From Imperialibacter sp. EC-SDR9 (GTDB lineage Bacteria > Bacteroidota > Bacteroidia > Cytophagales > Cyclobacteriaceae), in NCBI RefSeq assembly GCF_902498805.1, contig NZ_LR701592.1, forward strand, positions 46,661 through 110,660: a DNA stretch of 64,000 nucleotides. Direction: 5' to 3'. The first letter of the stretch is position 1, and each line of letters begins with the position of its first letter. The notes below the pieces were generated by a model, which saw only the letters and a list, made by a program, of their open reading frames with translations, did not search any database and had not been told where the DNA came from. Both the position numbers and the translations under genes were made by a program. Below are positions 16,651 to 24,263 of the stretch, in pieces.

Positions 16651-16658
16651 TAGCTTTG
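16651..16658 (+). promoter_or_regulatory. -7 promoter element of the PLP decarboxylase gene
   Basis: TAGCTTTG fits TAnnTTTG. It predicts a start of transcription near 16664, which supports the ATG at 16680 rather than the TTG at 16575 as the true start codon. Confidence 0.45.
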
Positions 16659-16679
16659 AAGAGAAAAAAAGTAGTAGCT

Positions 16680-18623
16680 ATGGCGAAGGCAGAAGAAGAG
16701 CTTCCATTGGGCGCCTGGTTCCTGGGGCCAAAGTCAGAGCAGGCAGGCGTCTGGCAAGAAGTAATCAATTACATTTTTCAGGACTACACCCACTGGCGGA
16801 AAAACTATTTTCCGGAGGATCCACTGATTTTGGGCCGGGCCGAGCGACGCTCGCACGACTTGTGGTTTGATAAACTAAGTAATGAGCTCGATTTTGCTCT
16901 TAATCAGCTAAAGGCTGACTATCCCTTTTACTCGCCCCGCTACCTGGCACATATGATATCGGAAACAAGCATGCCAGGGGTCATGGGCTATTTTGCGGGC
17001 ATGCTGTACAATCCCAACAATGTTTCGGATGAGGGGGCGCCCGTCACAGTGAGGCTGGAAATAGAGGCGGGTAAAATGGTTGCTGGTATGCTCGGCTACG
17101 ACACCGACAAAAGCTGGTCGCACATTACCTCTGGTGGCACCATTGCTAATATGGAAGCACTTTGGATGGCCAGGCAAACGCAGTGGATTCCCGTGATGGT
17201 GGCCGGGCTTTGCCGGGAGCAATCCATCGCCTTCCAGGTGCACTTGCCTGACGGGACTCACAAAGACATCAGGGATGTGCCAGTTACCAACTTGCTCAAC
17301 CTTACACTCAACGAACGATTGAGCATTCCAGAGCGGCTGGCAGCTCAGCGCAAGGCGGATGATGCTTATCGGTGGTTGGAGGAATCTTTTCAATCCAGCA
17401 AATTCAACATAGGCAAAAAAGGGGTTGGTCTTTACAGGGACATTGGGCTGGAGCCAGTCATCTTTGTGTCGGAAGCGGCACACTATAGTATCAAAAAAAT
17501 TACCAACCTGCTCGGCTTTGGCGAAGATCAAGTGATATCAATACCTGTCGACACCCATTTCAGGATTTCAATCCAAGCACTTGAAGAAGCGATACTTGGG
17601 CTGAGTGCTTCACAAACTATCGTAGCGGTGGTCGGTATCTTGGGTACCACCGAGGAAGGCGCCGTTGATCCGTTGGTTGATATCGAAAGAATAAGGAAAA
17701 AATATGAACAGGAGCAATGTAAGTCCTTCTGGCTTCATGCCGACGCAGCCTGGGGCGGTTATTTGCGGACGCTCTATGTGGACGACCCCGAACAATCAGC
17801 TGCTACTTCCAAGGATGCGTTCGACAATAAAGGCATAGAATTCATGCATCTGGCCGACTCTGTAACGATCGATCCTCACAAGCTGGGCTATATCCAGTAT
17901 CCTTCCGGCGTCATCAATTTTAAAGACAAGCGGAGTATGCTGTATGCCAGGCAAAAGGCACCTTATATTCACGACGACGAGACGAACGTGAATTTTTTCG
18001 ACACCAAAATACTTGATGAAGCCATTGGCCCCTATATCATTGAAGGGTCGAAGCCGGGGGCTGCTGCGCTGGCAACCTGGTTGACACACAAAACCATCCC
18101 TCTTCACAGAAACGGTCATGGGAAAATCATCAGGCAGTCGTTGGCTGGTGCGCAGAGGCTGTATCATCTAATTGATGACGCTGTATTTCAGGACTCCCGC
18201 TTAACGATCCGTCCGTTGACCCAACCCGACACAAACGTTGTCTGCTATTTGGTGCTGCTGAATGGGGCATCATTAAAGGAAAATAATACCATAAATAGAG
18301 GAGTTTACGAAACCTTATCGTTGAGAACGGAGGACAAGCGCCACCTCATGCCTTACGATCATGCCTTTTTTGTTTCGAGAACTCAACTCAGGAGTGAGCA
18401 GTATTCCTGGGAGTCAGTCGGCGATATTCTGATCAGCTATGGTTTTACGAAAGAAGAGTATTTGCGTGAAGGACTTTTCATCTTACGTTCGGTCGTCATG
18501 AATCCCTGGCTTGAGCAGTCCAAGGCGGTTGATGCCGACTACCTCGATGACTTTGTGAAATTTCTCGTGCTTAAGGCGACCAAAATAGCCGAATCACTTA
18601 TTACGAGTCCTCTGGAGGTATAG
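16680..18623 (+). CDS. PLP-dependent decarboxylase, tyrosine/aromatic amino acid decarboxylase-like
   Basis: From the ATG at 16680 this is 647 residues. The frame is open upstream to a TTG at 16575, but that codon lies beside the operator and before the likely promoter. The fold-type I PLP core is clear: HITSGGTIANMEALW (phosphate loop), HADAAWGGYLRT (Asp that pairs with the pyridine nitrogen), and DSVTIDPHKLGYIQYPSG, where Lys forms the Schiff base. This DPHKxGY context and the 620-650 length resemble Enterococcus-type tyrosine decarboxylases. Glutamate or another amino acid is possible. It may consume protons in acid or anaerobic conditions. It diverges from the flavoprotein gene across a shared control region and ends at a bidirectional terminator. 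Confidence 0.82.
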   Translation: MAKAEEELPLGAWFLGPKSEQAGVWQEVINYIFQDYTHWRKNYFPEDPLILGRAERRSHDLWFDKLSNELDFALNQLKADYPFYSPRYLAHMISETSMPGVMGYFAGMLYNPNNVSDEGAPVTVRLEIEAGKMVAGMLGYDTDKSWSHITSGGTIANMEALWMARQTQWIPVMVAGLCREQSIAFQVHLPDGTHKDIRDVPVTNLLNLTLNERLSIPERLAAQRKADDAYRWLEESFQSSKFNIGKKGVGLYRDIGLEPVIFVSEAAHYSIKKITNLLGFGEDQVISIPVDTHFRISIQALEEAILGLSASQTIVAVVGILGTTEEGAVDPLVDIERIRKKYEQEQCKSFWLHADAAWGGYLRTLYVDDPEQSAATSKDAFDNKGIEFMHLADSVTIDPHKLGYIQYPSGVINFKDKRSMLYARQKAPYIHDDETNVNFFDTKILDEAIGPYIIEGSKPGAAALATWLTHKTIPLHRNGHGKIIRQSLAGAQRLYHLIDDAVFQDSRLTIRPLTQPDTNVVCYLVLLNGASLKENNTINRGVYETLSLRTEDKRHLMPYDHAFFVSRTQLRSEQYSWESVGDILISYGFTKEEYLREGLFILRSVVMNPWLEQSKAVDADYLDDFVKFLVLKATKIAESLITSPLEV

Positions 18624-18664
18624 GCTTATGACATGGAAAGGGTAGCGCCAGACCACCCCAACAC

Positions 18665-18697
18665 AAAAAGCCCCGCTTTTGCAAGCAGGGCTTTTTT
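18665..18697. terminator. Bidirectional Rho-independent terminator
   Basis: A 14-bp stem (AAAAAGCCCCGCTT with AAGCAGGGCTTTTT, one mismatch) and a 4-base loop carry A and T runs on both sides. It serves the decarboxylase gene on the plus strand and the small basic protein gene on the minus strand. Confidence 0.85.
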
Positions 18698-18716
18698 ATA
18701 TAGTTAACCAAGTGAT

Positions 18717-19052
18717 TTACTCGGCGTCCTTGTCTTTCTTAGCAGCTTTGGCCTTAGGGGCAGCCTCTTTCTTAGGAGTGGCTTCTTTTTTCGCAGCAGG
18801 CTTCTTCGCTTCTTTTGCAGGCGCTTCAGCTACTGGCGCATCTGCAGCAGCTTCAACTACAGGAGCCTCAGCTTTAGGTGCCGGTGTTTCTTTTTTAGCT
18901 GCTGGCTTAGGAGCAGAGAACTGCTTCTTCAACTCTTCCAGGTCAACATTTTTTATAACGGGCGTTGCAGTCAAATGCTTGATAGAAAACTGCCTTGAAG
19001 CTGATACGTTTCTATTTTTACGACCCTTGCGTTTTAATCTTGTAACTCCCAT
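18717..19052 (-). CDS. Small conserved basic protein with histone-H1-like Ala/Lys/Pro tail
   Basis: From the ATG at 19052 this is 111 residues; the longer frame to 19118 would cross the -7 box and is unlikely. The N-terminal 45 residues are conserved-looking and very basic (GVTRLKRKGRKNRNVSASR, then IKHLTATPVIKNVDLEELKK). The rest is a low-complexity tail of Ala, Lys, Pro and Glu repeats (such as KEAKKPAAKKEATPKKEAAP), like histone H1 or the tails of some bacterial ribosomal and nucleoid proteins. It may bind RNA or DNA, and a ribosome-linked role is a guess. It is transcribed divergently from hisS. Confidence 0.75.
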   Translation of the reverse strand: MGVTRLKRKGRKNRNVSASRQFSIKHLTATPVIKNVDLEELKKQFSAPKPAAKKETPAPKAEAPVVEAAADAPVAEAPAKEAKKPAAKKEATPKKEAAPKAKAAKKDKDAE

Positions 19053-19080
19053 GAGGTTCAATATTTTTCGAAATGGAGCG

Positions 19081-19088
19081 CAAATATA
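19081..19088 (-). promoter_or_regulatory. -7 promoter element of the small basic protein gene
   Basis: The minus strand reads TATATTTG, a perfect TAnnTTTG, 28 bp before the ATG at 19052. This fixes the start of that gene. Confidence 0.55.
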
Positions 19089-19163
19089 GTGGTTTACTTT
19101 CAAATTCATAACTCCCAACGCTATAAATCACAAAGCTTTAGGGTAATTCCATCGACTAATTCG

Positions 19164-19171
19164 TAGTTTTG
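19164..19171 (+). promoter_or_regulatory. hisS: -7 promoter element of hisS
   Basis: TAGTTTTG matches TAnnTTTG and lies 16 bp before the hisS ATG, predicting a very short leader. Confidence 0.5.
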
Positions 19172-19187
19172 CCGCAAAACAGGAGTA

Positions 19188-20558
19188 ATGGCTGCACAAA
19201 AACCAGGTTTAGCGAGAGGAACAAGGGATTTTGGACCCGTTCAAATGTCGAGGAGGAATTACCTTTTCGGTATCATTAGAGCGGTCTTTGAGAAATTTGG
19301 CTTTCAACCTCTGGAAACACCTGCCATTGAAAACCTATCAACGCTGACAGGCAAATACGGAGATGAAGGCGATCAACTGCTGTTTAAGATTTTGAATTCT
19401 GGCGACTTTATGAAAAATGCCTCCGATGCTAACTTGTCGGAGCGAAACTCCAAATCCATCACGCCAGAAATCTCCGAAAAAGGCCTTCGCTACGACCTCA
19501 CGGTACCATTTGCCCGCTATGTGGTGATGAACCAGCACCTGCACACCTTTCCATTCAAGCGTTACCAAATTCAGCCGGTGTGGCGGGCCGACAGACCTCA
19601 GAAAGGCCGCTACAGAGAATTTTTCCAGTGTGATGCTGATGTGGTGGGCACTAATAGCCTCCTGTGCGAAGCGGAAATTGTACTCATGATCAAAGAGGTG
19701 TTTGAAAAGCTGGGGCTGGCCGATTATTCCATCAAACTCAACAACCGGAAAATACTAAGCGGCATCGCCGAACTCATGGGCGCTCCGGGAAAGGAGGGCC
19801 CGCTTTGCGTAGCCATCGATAAGCTGGATAAAATAGGGGAGGAGAAGGTATTTGAAGAGCTGAAAGAAAGAGGATTTGGCAACGATGCAGCCGAAAAACT
19901 AAAGCCATTTTTGCAACTCAGCGGAAGCAACGCTACCATTATTGCAGGCCTTGAAAAGCTGCTGGCTGGCAGCGAGGTGGGGCTGCTTGGCCTCGCAGAG
20001 TTGAAAGAAGTAATGATTATGGTGGAAGGCTTTGGGATAAAGGTGGATCAACTTGCCATCGACCCAACACTGGCCCGTGGCCTTAGCTATTACACGGGCT
20101 GCATTTTTGAGGTGAAGCCTACTTCCGTGCAAATGGGAAGCATTTGTGGCGGCGGCCGCTACGACGACCTGACGGGGATGTTTGGCTTGCCAAATGTGTC
20201 CGGTGTTGGCATCTCTTTCGGTATCGACCGTATTTATGATGTGCTCGACGAGCTGAATCTGTTTCCTGCCGAATCGGTGCGCACGTCAAAAGTACTGATC
20301 GCCAATTTTGATGAAGCCTCGGCAATGAAATCACTGGTAGTTCTCAGTAAGTTAAGAGAGCGTGGCATTGCCGCCGAACTTTACCCTGAGTCGGCCAAGC
20401 TGAAAAAACAGTTTACCTATGCCGAAAGCAAGGGCATTCCTTACCTGCTTATGGCCGGTGAGTCGGAGTTCGCCCTGGGTGAATTTGGGCTTAAAAACCT
20501 TCAGTCGGGAGAGCAAAAAACATTCACAGTAGATCAAATCATTAGTGAGCTAAGGTAA
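19188..20558 (+). CDS. hisS: Histidyl-tRNA synthetase
   Basis: This 456-residue class II aminoacyl-tRNA synthetase charges tRNA-His with histidine. Motif 1 is in the PAIENLSTLTGKYGDEG area. Motif 2 is RYQIQPVWRADRPQKGRYREF. The histidine-specific block is GLSYYTGCIFEV. Motif 3 is VSGVGISFGIDRI, preceded by GGGRYDDL. The anticodon-binding domain occupies the last 95 residues. Length is slightly above the bacterial average (about 425). It starts at ATG 19188, close behind a -7 box. Confidence 0.97.
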   Translation: MAAQKPGLARGTRDFGPVQMSRRNYLFGIIRAVFEKFGFQPLETPAIENLSTLTGKYGDEGDQLLFKILNSGDFMKNASDANLSERNSKSITPEISEKGLRYDLTVPFARYVVMNQHLHTFPFKRYQIQPVWRADRPQKGRYREFFQCDADVVGTNSLLCEAEIVLMIKEVFEKLGLADYSIKLNNRKILSGIAELMGAPGKEGPLCVAIDKLDKIGEEKVFEELKERGFGNDAAEKLKPFLQLSGSNATIIAGLEKLLAGSEVGLLGLAELKEVMIMVEGFGIKVDQLAIDPTLARGLSYYTGCIFEVKPTSVQMGSICGGGRYDDLTGMFGLPNVSGVGISFGIDRIYDVLDELNLFPAESVRTSKVLIANFDEASAMKSLVVLSKLRERGIAAELYPESAKLKKQFTYAESKGIPYLLMAGESEFALGEFGLKNLQSGEQKTFTVDQIISELR

Positions 20559-20572
20559 GGGAAGCAATTTCG

Positions 20573-22552
20573 TTGTTTTATATTGCGTTGTTTAACTACC
20601 CGAAAGGCCTGCGTAACTGTACCAGGCAGGTTAATTACTTGGCTTTGATTCAGAGAAAACGGTTTATTCGGCTTGCGATATGTTGGGGGGTGTTAGCACT
20701 TTCGGTAGCCGCACATGCTCAAAAGACCAGTAAAATCGGCCGCTTTTCTGTTGACAAACCCATAGGCTGCGCTCCGCTTACAATCAATATATCGGAGTTG
20801 GATAATTTTGGCAACATCTCCCGTCAGTACCTGTATGGAGATAGCACTCCGGTAACCAACAGCACCACCCACACATTCAATACGCCCGGTACTTTCAACA
20901 TTGTTCAGGTGATTGGGTTGGATATCAACCCCAAGACGGACACGCTGGAGATAACAGTAAATTCCCCCGAACCACCACAGGTAACGGTCGCCAACTGCCG
21001 CAATTTTTCAGCCAGCGTGAAGGTGCCTGCGAGCCCCTACGATTATTACCGGGTTTACTACACCGCCGTCGACTCAGTGGATGTGCTGGCTGGTAACTAC
21101 GCCGTTCCTCATGACTATGGCGTGGCTGGCAGCTTTCCCGTTAGGGTAAAGGGCTTCTACAACGGAGGAAATGATGGCTGTGGTGAAACCAACGTAATGA
21201 TCAACACCAGAAGGGAGCTTACCGACCCGATCTTGAATAGCATGGAAACTTTTCAGGACAGCACCATGCTGATCAGTGCCACGCTCAACTCAGGCATTAG
21301 CTATGTATTGCAGGTGTCGGAAAACAATGGAAGCACTTTTAGCGAGATTCCGTTGGTCTTTCAGGGGAATCAAATTTTGTTGGATCAGCTGCTGCCGATG
21401 ACAAACGACTATTGTTTTCGCCTGGCAGCCTACGATCCCTGCAACAATGAGTACTACTACTCCAATACACTTTGTCAGGTAAGCCTTGCTGCCAGCTTTG
21501 AGCAGTATCGGAACCTGTTGAACTGGATTCCTCCCGGCACGGCGGCTCAGTCTTTTGAAATCTACCGCAACGATACGCTATATTATCAGTCTGCTAATGC
21601 CCAGGCAACCCAGTATCCGGACTCCACCCTCATTTGCAACACCGACTACTGCTACCAAATCAAAGTCAACTATCCCGTGGGGTTTGCAATGAGCCAGGTG
21701 GTGTGCGGCACGTCGTTCGAAAAACAGAACCTGGCACCGATTACAGGCATCTATTCGACTTACCATGGTGATGACCTTTTCTTTAGCTGGCAGGGAACCG
21801 AGCAAGCCGGTCCTAACACGACCTACCAAACCATGTATTCGTTTGATGGCAGCAATTTCAGCACCGGCGCCACTTTCAGGTCGGATGTTAGTGAGCAGGT
21901 GGTAAGTAATCCGCAGTTTTTGAAGAACAGCTATTCTTATACTATTCGCTATAGCGACGAGTGTGACAATCTTTCCCCTCCGGGCACGATTACCCGGCCT
22001 GTATTTCTCAATAGCGAGCAACAGCAAACGAATACCTTCCACTTGACCTGGAATCGATACCTGCCACTGACTGACGGCGTGCGGCAATATTATGTTGACC
22101 TTTGGGACATTAATATGGTGCTGTTGACCACTTTCGATGTATGGGATCCGACCTTTTACGAGTTACGGCTTACTTCGGAATACAGCAATGCGGCTTATGT
22201 AACTGTACGAGCCGAAGGATTAGGCGTTGACGCCGACTTTGTCACCACCAGCAATAGGCGGGCCATCGCTTTTCATAGTGATCTTTATCTGCCTTCAGCC
22301 TTCACCCCCAACGGAGACGGTCTGAATGAGGAGTTTGGGGTGAAGGGGCCCGAGGTGTCTGATTTTATCTTTAGAATTTACAATCGCTGGGGAGAGCTGG
22401 TGTTTTACACAACTGAGCAACCCAAAGGGTGGAATGGCGTATTCAAAGGTGCCCATGCACCGCAGGGAACATACAGGTATTATGTGGAAGGAACCGATGC
22501 AGGAGGCAGACTGATCAAAAAAAGCGGTAATTTTGTTCTGCTGAAAAACTAA
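20573..22552 (+). CDS. Type IX-secreted protein with PKD domain and gliding C-terminal domain
   Basis: This is up to 659 residues. The start is uncertain because no ATG exists near the N-terminus. The TTG at 20573 is the longest choice, and the TTG codons at 20639 or 20645 would place the signal peptide (FIRLAICWGVLALSVAAHAQ) at the very start. A PKD-like beta-sandwich follows (CAPLTINISELDNFGNISRQ to about residue 130), then fibronectin-like repeats. The last 85 residues are the gliding-motility-associated C-terminal sorting domain (LPSAFTPNGDGLNEEF, FRIYNRWGELVF, PQGTYRYYVEG). This type B signal sends proteins through the type IX system to the cell surface. It follows hisS by 14 bp. Confidence 0.85.
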   Translation: MFYIALFNYPKGLRNCTRQVNYLALIQRKRFIRLAICWGVLALSVAAHAQKTSKIGRFSVDKPIGCAPLTINISELDNFGNISRQYLYGDSTPVTNSTTHTFNTPGTFNIVQVIGLDINPKTDTLEITVNSPEPPQVTVANCRNFSASVKVPASPYDYYRVYYTAVDSVDVLAGNYAVPHDYGVAGSFPVRVKGFYNGGNDGCGETNVMINTRRELTDPILNSMETFQDSTMLISATLNSGISYVLQVSENNGSTFSEIPLVFQGNQILLDQLLPMTNDYCFRLAAYDPCNNEYYYSNTLCQVSLAASFEQYRNLLNWIPPGTAAQSFEIYRNDTLYYQSANAQATQYPDSTLICNTDYCYQIKVNYPVGFAMSQVVCGTSFEKQNLAPITGIYSTYHGDDLFFSWQGTEQAGPNTTYQTMYSFDGSNFSTGATFRSDVSEQVVSNPQFLKNSYSYTIRYSDECDNLSPPGTITRPVFLNSEQQQTNTFHLTWNRYLPLTDGVRQYYVDLWDINMVLLTTFDVWDPTFYELRLTSEYSNAAYVTVRAEGLGVDADFVTTSNRRAIAFHSDLYLPSAFTPNGDGLNEEFGVKGPEVSDFIFRIYNRWGELVFYTTEQPKGWNGVFKGAHAPQGTYRYYVEGTDAGGRLIKKSGNFVLLKN

Positions 22553-22563
22553 ACGAAGAGCAT

Positions 22564-22896
22564 ATGTTTGATATGATGAAAATGATGGGCAAGGTGAAAG
22601 AGGTGCAGGACAAAATGAAAGCTGCCCAGGAAAATCTTGCACGTATCGAAGTGGAAGGTGAGTCAGGAGCTGGCATGGTAAAGGCTGTGGTTAACGGAAA
22701 AAAGAAGCTTGTAAGTCTTGATATCGATCCGTCACTCCTCAATGAAAAAGACAAAGAGATGCTTCAGGACCTGGTAATAGCGGCTGTAAACATGGCCACA
22801 GAGAAAGCTGAAGAAAAAGCCAAAGAGGAAATAAAGAAGAGCACAGAGGGAGTTCTACCCAACATTCCGGGGTTCGACTTTGGCAGCATGGTATGA
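22564..22896 (+). CDS. YbaB/EbfC-family nucleoid-associated protein
   Basis: The 110-residue protein starts with the typical helix MFDMMKMMGKVKEVQDKMKA. A small sheet follows with GMVKAVVNGKKKLVSLDIDP, then a helix (DLVIAAVNMATEKAEEKAKE). It binds DNA as a dimer and is usually linked to nucleoid structure or recombination. The start lies 11 bp after the secreted protein gene and the stop overlaps the glycosyltransferase start by 4 bp. Confidence 0.93.
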   Translation: MFDMMKMMGKVKEVQDKMKAAQENLARIEVEGESGAGMVKAVVNGKKKLVSLDIDPSLLNEKDKEMLQDLVIAAVNMATEKAEEKAKEEIKKSTEGVLPNIPGFDFGSMV

Positions 22897-23906
22897 GTCC
22901 AAAGGTAGCTGTAGCCATTCTCAACTTCAACGGCAAAGACTATCTTGACCGTTTCATGCCCTCGGTCATCGATTTTTCGCCTGAAGCAGACATTTGGGTG
23001 ATAGACAATGCCTCAACCGATGGTTCTGTAGATTTTTTGAAGAAAAACTTTCTTGATGTAAAAACTATTACCCTTGAAGAGAACCTTGGCTATGCCGGTG
23101 GCTATCAGGCAGGGCTGGCCCAGATCGACGCCGACTACTACGTTTTGCTCAATTCAGATGTGGAAGTAACGGAGGGCTGGCTTCAGCCAATGATTTCCCT
23201 TCTCGAAGCAGACAAAGCGATTGCGGCCTGCCAGCCCAAAATTCTTTCATGGCACTTGAGGGACACCTTTGAGTATGCCGGTGCGGCTGGTGGCTTCGTC
23301 GACGTGCTTGGCTACCCGTTTTGCCGGGGGCGGGTGTTCGAAACCCTTGAAAAAGACAACGGACAGTACAACGACCAAATCGAGGTTTTTTGGGCTACAG
23401 GTGCTTGTTTGTTTGTCAGGAGTTCAGCTTTTAAAGAAGCGGGAGGGTTAGATGCCACCTTCTTTGCTCATATGGAAGAAATTGATCTTTGCTGGCGCTT
23501 GAAAATGGCTGGCCACAGCGTCTACTACCAGGGCGAGTCGGTCGTGTATCATGTTGGTGGAGGCACGCTCGACAGCTCAAATGCCTATAAAACCTATCTC
23601 AATTTTAGAAACAGCATTGTTCTTTTATTGAAAAACGACCTTTCCAGATCCTTGTGGTGGAAAATACCCTTGCGGTTCAGTATTGACTTTTTGATTTTGC
23701 TCAGGTTTTTGGTGTCGGGCAAAGCAGATCATGCAAAGGCTGTTTCAAAGGCCCATGTATTTATTGTAAGAAATTTTTCGAAATACAGATCGATTCAGCC
23801 AAAGAAAGCTTTGAAATCGCTGACAGGCACTTATAAGGGAATTGCGCCTCTTGCGTACTTAACCGGGAAGAAAGGCTACGGAAACCTGCAATACAGAATT
23901 CAATAA
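22893..23906 (+). CDS. Family 2 glycosyltransferase, rhamnosyltransferase-like
   Basis: The 337-residue GT-A fold enzyme starts with VAVAILNFNGKDYLDRFMPS. The nucleotide-sugar site is in WVIDNASTDGS and the metal-binding DxD-like motif is YVLLNSDVEVTEGW. The acceptor-side ATGACLFVRSSAF and HMEEIDLCWRLKMAG blocks match the rhamnosyltransferase-like GT2 branch. C-terminal hydrophobic stretches suggest inner-membrane association. It likely adds a sugar to a cell-surface polysaccharide. It is coupled to ybaB by a 4-bp overlap and converges on the PspC gene by 7 bp. Confidence 0.88.
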   Translation: MSPKVAVAILNFNGKDYLDRFMPSVIDFSPEADIWVIDNASTDGSVDFLKKNFLDVKTITLEENLGYAGGYQAGLAQIDADYYVLLNSDVEVTEGWLQPMISLLEADKAIAACQPKILSWHLRDTFEYAGAAGGFVDVLGYPFCRGRVFETLEKDNGQYNDQIEVFWATGACLFVRSSAFKEAGGLDATFFAHMEEIDLCWRLKMAGHSVYYQGESVVYHVGGGTLDSSNAYKTYLNFRNSIVLLLKNDLSRSLWWKIPLRFSIDFLILLRFLVSGKADHAKAVSKAHVFIVRNFSKYRSIQPKKALKSLTGTYKGIAPLAYLTGKKGYGNLQYRIQ

Positions 23907-24109
23907 TACCAAAGTATATTGTCACGTCTTCTGAACCAACGCCTGAACTGCATGATAAATGCCAACGTCAGGTAAACGATCAAAGGTGATCCGAAAGTTA
24001 AGAACGACGAATAAATAAAAAACAGCCTGATACTAGTAGTAGGGATTTTTAGGTAATCGCCTAGCCTGTTACAGACCCCAAATGCGTATTTTTCAAGAAA
24101 CTGTATCAT
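23900..24109 (-). CDS. PspC-domain small membrane protein
   Basis: The 69-residue protein starts at ATG 24109; a GTG two codons upstream is the alternative. It begins EKYAFGVCNRLGDYLKIPTT, a version of the PspC motif (GVxxGLAxYF). One or two hydrophobic helices follow (IRLFFIYSSFLTFG, SPLIVYLTLAFIM). PspC domains sit in the inner membrane and in some bacteria take part in phage-shock or envelope-stress responses. No pspA or pspB is near, so a role here is only suggested. Confidence 0.8.
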   Translation of the reverse strand: MIQFLEKYAFGVCNRLGDYLKIPTTSIRLFFIYSSFLTFGSPLIVYLTLAFIMQFRRWFRRRDNILWYY

Positions 24110-24263
24110 GAACACCGACTTTTAGCATCGCAAAGTTAATAACAAAAGTCGTATATTGTTCTAACGGTTGATTAATGCAAAATTATTTTCCGTATAATTG
24201 CAATAGAACCATTATAACAATAGTTTTACGTCGGAATTCATAATCATTCAAAACATTATTCAA

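Noticed and set aside
16575..16679. TTG at 16575 as the start of the PLP decarboxylase
   Set aside because: The TTG lies against the operator and about 76 bp before the only good -7 box (16651-16658). The ATG at 16680 gives the usual protein length.
21578..22087. 169-codon minus-strand frame inside the T9SS-sorted protein gene
   Set aside because: It is antisense to continuous beta-sandwich coding sequence; no start context or family resemblance.
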